NCBI GenBank assembly: GCA_031426735.1
Contig: JASJPK010000022.1
Location: forward strand, 1-64,000
Direction: 5' to 3'
Source of the DNA: PFJX01 sp031426735
GTDB taxonomy: Bacteria > Pseudomonadota > Gammaproteobacteria > Burkholderiales > Thiobacillaceae
Length of the DNA: 64,000 nt
Within the stretch, counting starts at the first letter, position 1. Every line of letters begins with the position of its first letter. The notes under the pieces are model-generated. The model saw only the letters and a program-made list of their open reading frames with translations, did no database searches and was not told the DNA's origin. Made by a program: the position numbers and the translations under genes. Shown one piece after another: positions 17,890-25,600 of this stretch.

Positions 17890-18192
17890 TCAGACAGGCT
17901 TTTGCCGATTTGCCTGACGTCCGGGGATGACTTCCAGATCGTTTTCGGCGGCGAAATCCATCAAAAACTTGAACACGCGCGGCTCCTGCAATTCCAGTTC
18001 CTTTTTGATCACCACGCAGCGCACGCCGGCGCGGGTGACCGGGCAGAGTTGCGGCGAATAATTCAGGCGATTGTCTTTGCCTACATGCGAAAGAATGCTG
18101 GCCAGGCGATCGGCCCAGTCGCTCGGGCGGAACTGCCGGCCCTGGCTGGTGATGCCGCGAATGACGACTTCCCCAGTAGTTTGTTCGGACAT
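17890..18192 (-). CDS. DUF3579 family protein
   Basis: 100-residue soluble protein of unknown function. Recognisable family features are VVIRGITSQGRQFRPSDWADRL, PQLCPVTRAGVRCVVI and the acidic C-terminal helix. The family is essentially confined to beta- and some gammaproteobacteria and often sits near rpsT/murJ, as here. Start ATG at 18192; an in-frame GTG nine bases upstream is possible. Confidence 0.8.
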   Translation of the reverse strand: MSEQTTGEVVIRGITSQGRQFRPSDWADRLASILSHVGKDNRLNYSPQLCPVTRAGVRCVVIKKELELQEPRVFKFLMDFAAENDLEVIPGRQANRQKPV

Positions 18193-18241
18193 GGCATGCA
18201 CTCGATTTGAGCAGTTGGAAAAGTGTAGCAGAGGCCCCGGC

Positions 18242-18247
18242 TATAAT
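18242..18247 (+). promoter_or_regulatory. -10 element of the ppa promoter
   Basis: Exact TATAAT 33 bases ahead of the ppa start. No good -35 at 16-18 bases; TTGGAA at 18215-18220 is 21 bases away, so only the -10 hexamer is called. Confidence 0.55.
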
Positions 18248-18279
18248 GCCGCATTGCATCAATTTACAAGGACACCCGC

Positions 18280-18828
18280 ATGATCCTCGATCACGTCCCG
18301 ACCGGTCGCAACGTGCCGGACGACATCAACGTCATTATCGAAATCCCCGCCCATGGCGAGCCGATCAAATATGAGCTGGATAAAGAAACCGGCGCCATGT
18401 TCGTCGATCGTTTCATGTCCACCGCCATGCATTACCCGTGCAATTACGGTTATGTGCCGCACACCTTGTCGGAAGACGGCGATCCGGTCGACGTGCTGGT
18501 GGTGACGCCGATTCCGCTGATTACCGGTGTGGTGGTGCGCTGCCGGCCGGTCGGCATGCTGAGAATGACCGACGAAGCCGGTATCGATGCCAAAGTCATC
18601 GCGGTGCCGGTCGACAAGCTGACCAGTCTGTACTCGCACGTCCAGTCGCCGGATGATTTGCCGCAGTTGTTGTTGCGGCAGATTTCGCACTTCTTCGAGC
18701 ATTACAAGGATCTGGAACCTGGCAAATGGGTGAAGGTGGAAGGCTGGGTCGGACTCGATGGCGCCAGGGAGGAGATTCTCTCCGGCGTCGAGCGTTACAA
18801 GGCCGCGCCCGAAAAACCGATGTTCTGA
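18280..18828 (+). CDS. ppa: Inorganic pyrophosphatase, family I
   Basis: 182 residues; hydrolyses PPi to two phosphates in the cytoplasm. Active-site pattern: NVIIEIPAH, YELDKETG, MHYPCNYGYVPHT and the metal-binding DGDPVDVLV loop, then DAKVIAVP and FFEHYKDLEPGKWVKVEGW. Normal length for hexameric bacterial enzymes. Followed by its own terminator. If the large protein at the right edge is PPi-dependent PEP carboxykinase, PPi levels set by this enzyme would matter to it. Confidence 0.98.
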   Translation: MILDHVPTGRNVPDDINVIIEIPAHGEPIKYELDKETGAMFVDRFMSTAMHYPCNYGYVPHTLSEDGDPVDVLVVTPIPLITGVVVRCRPVGMLRMTDEAGIDAKVIAVPVDKLTSLYSHVQSPDDLPQLLLRQISHFFEHYKDLEPGKWVKVEGWVGLDGAREEILSGVERYKAAPEKPMF

Positions 18829-18846
18829 TTCGGATTGCCGAAGCGC

Positions 18847-18885
18847 GGGGCGTGAAGTCCGTCCGGGCGCACGCCCCTGTTTTTT
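18847..18885 (+). terminator. Rho-independent terminator of ppa
   Basis: GGGGCGTG (18847-18854) pairs with CACGCCCC (18870-18877), followed by TGTTTTTT. The next gene starts 15 bases later. Confidence 0.8.
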
Positions 18886-18900
18886 GCGAAGTAGCCCGTA

Positions 18901-19458
18901 GTGAAAATTTGCCTCCTCTCAGATAGCCACGACAATCGCCGCCTGCTCGAACATGCCGTGCAGGACGCCAAGGCGCGCGGTGTCGAAGCGGTGCTGCATT
19001 GCGGCGACGTGGTTGCACCGACGACGTTGCGCGTGCTGAAGAAATTCGAATTGCCGGTGCATGTCATCCACGGCAACAACACCGGCGATCTCTATGCCAT
19101 GTCCAAGCTGTCGTACGAGTCGGACAGCGTGGTGCGCTACCACGGCCAGGATGCCACGCTGCATCTGGGCGGGCGCAGCATTTTTCTGGTGCATTACCCG
19201 CATTACGCAGCGGCTTTGGCGCTGACCGGCGATTACGACCTGGTCTGTTGCGGGCACGATCACAAGGCCAGCATCCAGTCGGTCGCCAATGTCCGCGGCG
19301 GCATCACGCACCTGCTCAATCCGGGCACGGTCGGCGGCGTCGGTTCGAAACCGAGTTACATCCTGGTCGACCTGGCGGCGTTGACGTTCGAAGTGCGGGA
19401 AGTGCCGGTAGAGCCCGGTGAAGCCTGCAATACGCCGCCGGTCACCGTGCACAACTGA
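18901..19458 (+). CDS. YfcE/MJ0936-type metallophosphoesterase
   Basis: 185-residue calcineurin-like phosphodiesterase. Metal-site motifs are LLSDSHDN (D8, H10), HCGDVV, the GNNTGD loop (the usual GNND/GNCD), HYPH and CCGHDHK, ending with the LLNPGT signature of the family. The physiological substrate is unknown; relatives hydrolyse small phosphodiesters. Start is GTG directly after the ppa terminator. It converges on the DUF3025 gene with only 10 bases between, and no terminator visible there. Confidence 0.88.
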   Translation: MKICLLSDSHDNRRLLEHAVQDAKARGVEAVLHCGDVVAPTTLRVLKKFELPVHVIHGNNTGDLYAMSKLSYESDSVVRYHGQDATLHLGGRSIFLVHYPHYAAALALTGDYDLVCCGHDHKASIQSVANVRGGITHLLNPGTVGGVGSKPSYILVDLAALTFEVREVPVEPGEACNTPPVTVHN

Positions 19459-19468
19459 GCTGCCGCGT

Positions 19469-20224
19469 TCAGCGTGGCGGCCGGAAAAAACGCCGATCGT
19501 CGTAAAACCCGCTGTCTTCGTTCGCCGGCCACCAGCCGGGAATGCCCAGTACCGGCAGCGGAAACAGTTGCTCCGGCAGGCTGACCGCGGCATCGCGCCA
19601 GCGTTGGGCAATGGCCGCGTCGACGGCCGCCTGCGCGCTATCTGCCGGCAGGTTGATGAACAGGCATTTCGCGGTGATCCCCGGCCACGGGTGGATCAGC
19701 TTTTCCAGCACGGCATGACCGACGAGATAAACGCTGACCTGCTTCCAACGCTCACGCCGATCTACCAGCGCCGCGCGCCAATGCCGTGCGGCCAGCAGTT
19801 CGGCCAGACCGACGTCTTCGCCGACCAGGACCAGGCCGCTTTCATCGAACAGGGTTGCGGCATCCGAGGCCGGCAAGCGGTTGTCGCCGCGGCGCAAGGT
19901 GGTTTGATGCACGGCATTCAACGCCGCTTTGGTTGCCGGAAAGGCCAGCCAGATCAGCGCATTGAACAGGTCGTGCCAGTTGCGCTCGCGGCTGGGCACC
20001 TGGCCGCTGGCGTGGATGCCGATCTCGTACTCATGCTGGCCGCAATGGCGGCTCTGCACTGAGAACTGCACCGGCAAATCATTGGCATTGCGCAGGTTCT
20101 GGCGGGCGGCGAGGTGATTCAGCGTGTCGAGCTCGGGCCAGTCCGCAGCCGAGAATTCATCCAGCCAGGGCCTGAGCGGCGCGAATGCGGGCAGGCCAGT
20201 GAACGTTTTTTGCCAATCGCCCAT
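19469..20224 (-). CDS. DUF3025 family protein
   Basis: 251 residues, soluble, function unknown. The family core is visible as RNWHDLFNALIWLAFPATKAALN and RGDNRLPASDAATLFDESG. The C-terminal third contains LPEQLFPLPVLGIPGWW, also typical. Its ATG overlaps the TAA of the preceding CnoX-like gene (TAATG), so the two are cotranscribed, which hints at a shared stress or housekeeping role without proving it. Confidence 0.8.
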   Translation of the reverse strand: MGDWQKTFTGLPAFAPLRPWLDEFSAADWPELDTLNHLAARQNLRNANDLPVQFSVQSRHCGQHEYEIGIHASGQVPSRERNWHDLFNALIWLAFPATKAALNAVHQTTLRRGDNRLPASDAATLFDESGLVLVGEDVGLAELLAARHWRAALVDRRERWKQVSVYLVGHAVLEKLIHPWPGITAKCLFINLPADSAQAAVDAAIAQRWRDAAVSLPEQLFPLPVLGIPGWWPANEDSGFYDDRRFFRPPR

Positions 20225-21060
20225 TAAACCGAAAGTTCAGCCAGACGGGCGCGAAAGCGTCGCGTCAATTCGTGTTCGCCGCCGAGCATGCCGAACAAGG
20301 CCAGCATCGCGCGGCGGCCGATGTCGTTGCGAAAGGTGGGCGCTTGCCGGGCGAGTTCGAGCAGTTCGCTCAGCGCCTGTTCAGGCCGGTCTTCGAACAG
20401 GGCTTGCGCGGCTCGGGTCAAGCAGGCTTCCGGCGTGTCCGCGTCGGCGGCATGTTCCTGATTGGCCGCCTCGATCAATTCCAGATGCGCCAGCAGCCCG
20501 GCGATGTTCGGCTGCGCGCGGGCCGCTGGCGGCAGGGCCGCGAGCAGGGCCAGTGCTTCGTGCGGCCGCCCGGCCAGGGTCAACAGTTTCGCCAGATCGG
20601 CGGCGACCGCCAGATCGGCTGGGTCTTCCACCGCGATGCGCGCCAGCAGCGCGATGGCGCCTTCGGCATCGCCGTCCTGGTGCATGCGCAACGCGGTCAT
20701 GCGCAGCCGATCCTGGTCGTTGGCCAGAAACTGTCCGAGCGCGGCGTGGAAGGTGGCGTCGCTTTCGGCGCCGTGGATGGTGTGCACCGCTTCGCCGTGC
20801 AAGAAGAATTTCACCGTCGGCACGCTGGTCACGCCGAGGCCGCGCGCACGCTGGCCGAGTTCTTCCGTGTTGACCATGACCAGCAGAAAACGGCCGCCAT
20901 ATTCCGCCGCCAGCTTGACCAGCCTGGGCATCAACACCATGCAGGGACCGGCCTTGGGCGACCAGAAGTGCGCCAGCACCAGGCCGCGCATGGAATTGCC
21001 GAGGATCAGCGCGTCGAAGTTTTCGCGTGAGGCATCGAAGACGTAAGGCGTCAGGGACAT
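20224..21060 (-). CDS. CnoX/YbbN-like thioredoxin-fold protein with TPR domain
   Basis: 278 residues. N-terminal thioredoxin fold (about 1-110) whose active-site loop reads SPKAGPC, so only the second cysteine of the usual CxxC remains. The C-terminal ~165 residues are TPR-like helices. This matches the chaperedoxin CnoX (YbbN), which protects unfolded proteins from aggregation under oxidative chlorine stress and works with chaperonin. Loss of the first cysteine is known in the family and excludes ordinary disulfide reduction. It overlaps the DUF3025 gene. Confidence 0.85.
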   Translation of the reverse strand: MSLTPYVFDASRENFDALILGNSMRGLVLAHFWSPKAGPCMVLMPRLVKLAAEYGGRFLLVMVNTEELGQRARGLGVTSVPTVKFFLHGEAVHTIHGAESDATFHAALGQFLANDQDRLRMTALRMHQDGDAEGAIALLARIAVEDPADLAVAADLAKLLTLAGRPHEALALLAALPPAARAQPNIAGLLAHLELIEAANQEHAADADTPEACLTRAAQALFEDRPEQALSELLELARQAPTFRNDIGRRAMLALFGMLGGEHELTRRFRARLAELSV

Positions 21061-21075
21061 AAGGTGGTTCCAGGT

Positions 21076-22200
21076 TTAATAACCCCAGATCAGGTTCCAG
21101 TTGATGTTGGGCCAGGCCGGGTCGAGGTCGACCAGATTGCGGATGGCATAGGCGCGGGTTTCCAGATTGCGCTCGCGCGGCGTTTCCAGCGCGCGGCCGC
21201 GTCCATCCATGAAGCTGATCGCAAAGCGGTAGCGGCCGTTGCTTCCAAGGCGGGTGATGCAGGCGTATTCGCGGTTGGCCAGGCGCACCAGCGTGCCGGG
21301 CGGGTACAGGCCGATGCGGCGCAGTAACAAGGCGGCGATTTGTGTATCCAGATGGGCGTGCTCGTCGCCGAACAAATCCTTGAAGGCGAAGCGAGTCGAT
21401 TTGGGCGGGCGATAGTGGCGTCCGTCGATTTTTGTGCAATAGACGTCCGCAACCCGAAGAATCCGCGCGGCCAGACCGATCTGCGCGCCGGTCAGGCTGT
21501 CCGGATAGCCACTGCCGTCCATGTTCTCGTGATGCTGGCGCACGCCGGCGAGCCAGTCCGGGTCGGTCACGCCGACCCGCTCCAGCTTGGCGACCGTTTC
21601 CGCCGGATTCGCGCGCAACTTGATCCAGTCTTCGTTGGAAACGTAGCCGAGCTGTTTGAGCAGACGTTCATGCAACGGGATCTCCGCCATGTGCATGGTC
21701 AGCGCGGCTGCCGCCAGGCTTTCGATCTGCGCTTCGGAAAAATCGAGGCGCTCTGCCAGCAATACCGAGACGAACAGGACATGCAGGCAATGGAACAGAC
21801 TCGGCGGCGTAACGGGCGCGACGCGCGGGTAGCCGAGACAGGCATCCGGATCGACGCGAAACACCGCCAGAAATGCTTGTGCCAGCAGTCGCAATTCTTC
21901 TTCCGACAAGCCCTGTTCCGGCCCGGCCAGCAGGGCAGCCGTGTATTTCGCCAGTTCGTTCATCCGCTGCAGCGGCTGCAAATTCTCGCTGGCGGCTTCC
22001 GCCATCTGGTAGAGCGGGCGAGAGGCCAGTTTCTGGAAGTGCGCTGCATCCGCCAGCAACATACCGGCGCCCGCCAGCAGCACGCCGGATTCGCTGAATA
22101 CATCCCACGGCAAGGGCTGGCCGATCAGGGCGGGGTCGAGTTGAACGGGGCGCAACAAGGCAAGTTCGACGCAGGTAACAATGACAGGCCGGAGTATCAT
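21076..22200 (-). CDS. Degenerate HD-GYP domain protein
   Basis: 374 residues from the ATG at 22200 (MILRPVIV). The C-terminal two thirds follow the HD-GYP fold: LHVLFVSVLLAERL, the QHHENMDGSGYP signature and LAARILRVADVYCTKIDGRHYRP. The metal-binding HD is replaced: where HDIGK is expected the sequence is HMAEIPLHERL, and the following HPxxG is NPAET. Hydrolysis of c-di-GMP is therefore unlikely; binding or a scaffold role is possible. No clear Shine-Dalgarno. It diverges from the 95-residue gene with only 30 bases between starts. Confidence 0.85.
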   Translation of the reverse strand: MILRPVIVTCVELALLRPVQLDPALIGQPLPWDVFSESGVLLAGAGMLLADAAHFQKLASRPLYQMAEAASENLQPLQRMNELAKYTAALLAGPEQGLSEEELRLLAQAFLAVFRVDPDACLGYPRVAPVTPPSLFHCLHVLFVSVLLAERLDFSEAQIESLAAAALTMHMAEIPLHERLLKQLGYVSNEDWIKLRANPAETVAKLERVGVTDPDWLAGVRQHHENMDGSGYPDSLTGAQIGLAARILRVADVYCTKIDGRHYRPPKSTRFAFKDLFGDEHAHLDTQIAALLLRRIGLYPPGTLVRLANREYACITRLGSNGRYRFAISFMDGRGRALETPRERNLETRAYAIRNLVDLDPAWPNINWNLIWGY

Positions 22201-22230
22201 GCAACGCACGCAACCGTGGGAGTCCCCAAC

Positions 22231-22518
22231 ATGACCGTACATGCCTTGAATGACCAGGAAGTCCGCCTGCTCCGTGAAGAAATCGAGTTGCTGATGGCCG
22301 AGCGGCAGAAGCTGTTGCAGGTGACCGGCGCCGCCGCCGTGCTGGTGGCCAACCTCGATTCCGAAACGCTGCCGCAGGACCAGGACACTATCGATGCCGC
22401 CGAGGTGCTGGCGGAAAGCCTGAATGCACTGACCGAGGAAACGCTGAAAGATGCGCTCGATTCGGTACGCGCCGAATTCGACGCGGATGCCCAGCAGAGC
22501 GACGTCCACGTGAATTGA
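22231..22518 (+). CDS. Small coiled-coil protein, not recognised
   Basis: 95 residues, acidic, no signal peptide. A predicted helical segment at about 6-32 (ALNDQEVRLLREEIELLMAE region) has heptad character; the rest is acidic with two short helices. I do not recognise a family. GGGAG precedes the ATG by five bases. It diverges from the degenerate HD-GYP gene (30-bp shared control region) and converges on hypC, so it might belong functionally with either; nothing proves this. Confidence 0.65.
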   Translation: MTVHALNDQEVRLLREEIELLMAERQKLLQVTGAAAVLVANLDSETLPQDQDTIDAAEVLAESLNALTEETLKDALDSVRAEFDADAQQSDVHVN

Positions 22519-22527
22519 GTGGCAGAT

Positions 22528-22758
22528 CTAGTTGGGTGTTTCAGCCAGAATCAGGTCGTACATTTCCCACGACAGGGCCGCGTCTTCCGGGCTTACCTTG
22601 CGGACTGCCTGGCCTACACTGACCATCACGAAATCCCCGATCGCGGGCGGATCGTCCATCAGCATGAACAGTGAGATGTCGCGGAAGATGCCGCGCGCCT
22701 CGCAGCGGGCGTTGAGGCCGTCGATGGCAGTGATGCACATGGGAATGGCGAGGCACAT
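22528..22758 (-). CDS. hypC: HypC/HybG-family hydrogenase maturation chaperone
   Basis: 76 residues starting MCLAIPM, the invariant HypC N-terminus whose Cys2 carries the Fe(CN)2CO unit during [NiFe] cofactor assembly and contacts the large-subunit precursor. GDFVMVSVGQAVRKV and the acidic end with MYDLIL complete the OB-fold family pattern. Because Cys2 must follow the initiator, the ATG at 22758 is chosen over an upstream TTG. It is transcribed away from the hydrogenase genes. No hypA, B, D, E or F is in the window, so this may be a hydrogenase-specific HypC paralogue. Confidence 0.92.
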   Translation of the reverse strand: MCLAIPMCITAIDGLNARCEARGIFRDISLFMLMDDPPAIGDFVMVSVGQAVRKVSPEDAALSWEMYDLILAETPN

Positions 22759-22910
22759 GAGGGATGGCAAAAGGTTGTTGGAAATTCAGTATAAGTGTTT
22801 GAAAGCAGACGAGATAGTCGTAAATGTTGCAGAAATATTAAGCTAAATCAATAACTTGATGTTTTTGCTGGGTTGTAATTGCTGCAAGTGCAAACTAACA
22901 TTTGGACATC
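22759..22910. promoter_or_regulatory. AT-rich divergent control region between hypC and the hydrogenase operon
   Basis: 152 bases, markedly richer in A/T than the flanks. Rightward candidates are TTGAAA (22799) with 16-bp spacing to TAAATG (22821) and TTGCAG (22827) with 17-bp spacing to AATAAC (22850). I could not find a convincing sigma-54 -24/-12 pair, which many hydrogenase operons have. Leftward, TATACT lies on the minus strand near 22786-22793. Confidence 0.4.
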
Positions 22911-23384
22911 ATGCGAACCCTGATATTGGGCATAGGTAACACCCTCCTGACCGACGAAGGCGTCGGCATCCACGTTTTACAAGCGCTCGAACCGAGCCTT
23001 GCCGATTTCCCCGATATCACCCTGCTCGACGGCGGCACGCTGTCATTCACGCTGGCCGGACCGATCGAAGAAGCCGATGCGCTGATCGTGGTCGATGCCG
23101 CCAACATCAAGGCGGCACCCGGCGAATGGAAGCTGTTTCAGGGCGAGGAAATGGATGCCTTCCTGATGGGCAACCGCAAATCCACCGTGCATGAAGTCGG
23201 TCTCACCGATTTGCGTGCCATCGCCATCCTGGCCGGTCACTGGCCGGAACGGCGCGCCATGTTGGCGATTCAGCCCGCTATCGTCGATTGGGGCGAACAG
23301 GCGACGCCCGCTGTCGCTGCGGCGATTCCGCCGGTTTGCGCCGCCATCCACGCACTGCTCAAGGACTGGAACCATGCCGCTTGA
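22911..23384 (+). CDS. [NiFe]-hydrogenase maturation endopeptidase (HyaD/HybD/HupD type)
   Basis: 157 residues. Cleaves the C-terminal tail of the hydrogenase large subunit once nickel is inserted. The nickel-probing residues E16 (DEGVG), D62 (VVDAANI) and H94 (VHEVGL) sit almost exactly where HybD has them. ATG at 22911; an in-frame TTG nine bases upstream is unlikely. The substrate in this operon is the large subunit at 27326-29113, which ends with a short tail after DPCIACAVH. First gene of the rightward hydrogenase transcript; overlaps the next gene by 11 bases. Confidence 0.95.
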   Translation: MRTLILGIGNTLLTDEGVGIHVLQALEPSLADFPDITLLDGGTLSFTLAGPIEEADALIVVDAANIKAAPGEWKLFQGEEMDAFLMGNRKSTVHEVGLTDLRAIAILAGHWPERRAMLAIQPAIVDWGEQATPAVAAAIPPVCAAIHALLKDWNHAA

Positions 23385-23805
23385 TGCCATCCCCGTCGTC
23401 GTCGTCAACGCTAATGTCCATCAGGCGGGTCCCGATTCCGGTCTGTCCGGCAATGCTCCTGTGCTGTTGCGGGAGATCGCTGAGCTCACCCGGCGCTTGC
23501 TCGCTTCCGGCGAGTCCGCGGCAATCGATCTGCGCGCCTTGCCGTTGACGCCGGCCGATCTGGCCTGGCTGCGCGAAACGCTGGGCCAGGGTCAGGTTGC
23601 AGCGACACTCGATGCCGAAGGCGAATCCACGCTGAGCGAGACAGTCTGCCCCGGCGTCTGGTGGGTGACGCACCACAATGAACAGGGTGCTGTCGCTTCT
23701 GAATTTATTGAAGTAACGTTTATCCCGGAGTTGCTGAAAGCGCATCCGGATGATGTTGGAATCGGATTAGAACATCTTGAATTACTGATTTCTGATCTAA
23801 GCTGA
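23374..23805 (+). CDS. HupH/HyaF-type hydrogenase expression protein, single C-terminal domain
   Basis: 143 residues. The last half (PGVWWVTHHN, ASEFIEVTFIPELL, GLEHLELLISDLS) matches the HupH C-terminal domain; HyaF/HupH family members are often about twice this length, so this is a short form. Such proteins take part in assembling the small subunit or its Fe-S clusters. Starts inside the protease gene (11-base overlap) and ends 41 bases before the small-subunit gene. Confidence 0.8.
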   Translation: MPLDAIPVVVVNANVHQAGPDSGLSGNAPVLLREIAELTRRLLASGESAAIDLRALPLTPADLAWLRETLGQGQVAATLDAEGESTLSETVCPGVWWVTHHNEQGAVASEFIEVTFIPELLKAHPDDVGIGLEHLELLISDLS

Positions 23806-23846
23806 ATTACGTATTTCCGAAGTTGTGTTCCGAGCCAGGAGGCATC

Positions 23847-24938
23847 ATGCATGGTCCATTGATCGACACACTCGCGCGGCAAGGCGTTACCCGCCGCACA
23901 TTCATGAAATATTGCGCCACGTTGGCGTCCATGATGGCACTGCCGCCTGCGGCAGGTCGGGCGATGGCGGAAGCCATGGCAGCCGCCCCGGCAGCCAGCA
24001 AACGACCTTCGGTGATCTGGCTGCCGTTCCAGGAATGTACCGGTTGTACCGAATCCATCACCCGCTCGCATTCACCCACGCTGGAAGGGTTGATCTTCGA
24101 CGCGATCTCGCTGGACTATCAGGAAACGTTGATGGCCGCCGCCGGACATCAGGCTGAAGAAGCGCTACATGCGGCGATGAAGGCCAACGACGGCAAGTAT
24201 CTGCTGATCGTCGACGGGTCGATACCGCTCGGACTCGATGGCGCGTATTCCTGCATCGCCGGCAAATCGAATCTGGATACCCTGAAGGAAGTCGCCAAGG
24301 GCGCCGCCGCGATCGTCGCGATGGGTTCCTGCGCATCTTTCGGCGGCATCCCCAAGGCCAACCCCAACCCGACCGGCGCGGTTTCGGTGTCGGACATCAT
24401 CAAGGACAAGCCGATCATCAACATTCCCGGTTGTCCGCCCATTCCGGTCGTGATGACCGGCGTGCTGGCCCACTTCCTGACCTTCGGCAGCTTGCCGGAA
24501 ATGGACAGCAAGGGGCGTCCGAAGGCCTTCTACGGCGAAACCATCCATGATCGTTGCTATCGCCGGCCGTTCTACGACCAGGGCAAGTTCGCCAAAACCT
24601 TCGACGATGAAGGCGCGCGCAACGGTTGGTGTCTGTTCGAACTCGGTTGCAAGGGGCCGGTCACCTACAACGCCTGCGCCACGGTCAAGTGGAATGGCGG
24701 CACGTCCTGGCCGGTGGAATCCGGGCATGGCTGCCTGGGCTGTTCCGAGCCCGATTTCTGGGATGCCGGTGGTTTCTACAAGGCGCTGTCGATGCCGGCA
24801 GATCCGCTGAAGATGGCCTCTACCGCCGCAGTGGTCGGCGCGGCGGCCGGCGTGGCGATCAGCTTTGCCAATCGCGGCAAGAAGAGCGCGGCCAAGTCGG
24901 CGCATGAAACAACGACTTTGGCCGACCTGGAGAAATGA
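23847..24938 (+). CDS. [NiFe]-hydrogenase small subunit, Isp-type (group 1e-like)
   Basis: 363 residues. Twin-arginine signal (TRRTFMK, R16-R17) exports the folded, already assembled dimer. Three Fe-S clusters are recognisable: proximal (ECTGCTES, GSCASFGG, GCPP), distal (HDRCYRRPFY, NGWCLFELGC) and medial (VTYNAC, HGCLGCSEPDFWD). The proximal motif is CTGC, not the CTCC of oxygen-tolerant enzymes. A hydrophobic C-terminal helix near 320-340 anchors it to the membrane. AGGAGG precedes the ATG by four bases. Its partner is the large subunit four genes downstream, with isp1 and isp2 between. Confidence 0.96.
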   Translation: MHGPLIDTLARQGVTRRTFMKYCATLASMMALPPAAGRAMAEAMAAAPAASKRPSVIWLPFQECTGCTESITRSHSPTLEGLIFDAISLDYQETLMAAAGHQAEEALHAAMKANDGKYLLIVDGSIPLGLDGAYSCIAGKSNLDTLKEVAKGAAAIVAMGSCASFGGIPKANPNPTGAVSVSDIIKDKPIINIPGCPPIPVVMTGVLAHFLTFGSLPEMDSKGRPKAFYGETIHDRCYRRPFYDQGKFAKTFDDEGARNGWCLFELGCKGPVTYNACATVKWNGGTSWPVESGHGCLGCSEPDFWDAGGFYKALSMPADPLKMASTAAVVGAAAGVAISFANRGKKSAAKSAHETTTLADLEK

Positions 24939-24940
24939 TC

Positions 24941-25600
24941 ATGAATGACATGCAATTTCTGACCTGGGTTCGCGGCACCGGTCTCGATATCGCCGTGGGC
25001 ATTTTCGTGTTGGGCGTGCTGTGGCGGTTGGTCGAGGTTTACTCCCTCGGCCGCAAGAAGGATCTGTCGGCGCCACGCAGTACCGCCGGCGCGTCCGGAT
25101 GGCACACACTGTTTCGGCGATCGGTGCCGCCGGAAGGCATGTTGAAACGTTCGCCGGTGAGCTATATCGGCGGTTACACGTTCCACATCGGCCTGGCCAT
25201 CGTGGTGTTCCTGTTCGCACCGCACATCTTGCTGATCAAGAACCTCACGGGTCTGTCCTGGCCGGGTTTGCCGTCGCAGTTCGTCGATCTGGCCGCAGTG
25301 GTCACCATGGCGGCGATGGTGGTGGTGCTGTTTGACCGCATCAACAAGCCGGTGAAGCGATACCTCAGCACATTCGGCGACTGGTTCACCTGGACGCTGA
25401 CCTTCCTGCCCGTGCTGACCGGCTGGATGGCGGTGCAACATCTGGTGCTGCCGTACACCACCATGCTGGCCCTGCATATTCTGTCGGTCGAGTTGCTGTT
25501 GGTTTTCCTGCCTTTCACCAAGCTGTTCCACGCTTTCACCGTGTTCGGTTCGCGTTGGTTCAACGGTACGGTCAACGGACATAAAGGAGTAGCGGTATGA
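24941..25600 (+). CDS. isp1: Isp1, NarI-like membrane cytochrome b of the hydrogenase
   Basis: 219 residues with about five membrane helices. Histidines in GGYTFHIGLAIVVFLFAPHI and ALHILSVELLLVFLP, plus LFHAF, are plausible haem b ligands as in NarI/DsrM-type subunits. It passes electrons between the hydrogenase small subunit and quinone or Isp2. An ATG at 24935 overlaps the preceding stop but has its GGAG only two bases away; the ATG at 24941 has eight bases and is preferred. The stop overlaps the isp2 start (ATGA). Confidence 0.9.
   Translation: MNDMQFLTWVRGTGLDIAVGIFVLGVLWRLVEVYSLGRKKDLSAPRSTAGASGWHTLFRRSVPPEGMLKRSPVSYIGGYTFHIGLAIVVFLFAPHILLIKNLTGLSWPGLPSQFVDLAAVVTMAAMVVVLFDRINKPVKRYLSTFGDWFTWTLTFLPVLTGWMAVQHLVLPYTTMLALHILSVELLLVFLPFTKLFHAFTVFGSRWFNGTVNGHKGVAV

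Noticed and set aside
22759..22910. Sigma-54 promoter for the hydrogenase operon
   Set aside because: TGGCAAAAGGTTGTTG and TGGGTTGTAATTGC look similar but the GG-GC spacing is one base short in both cases.
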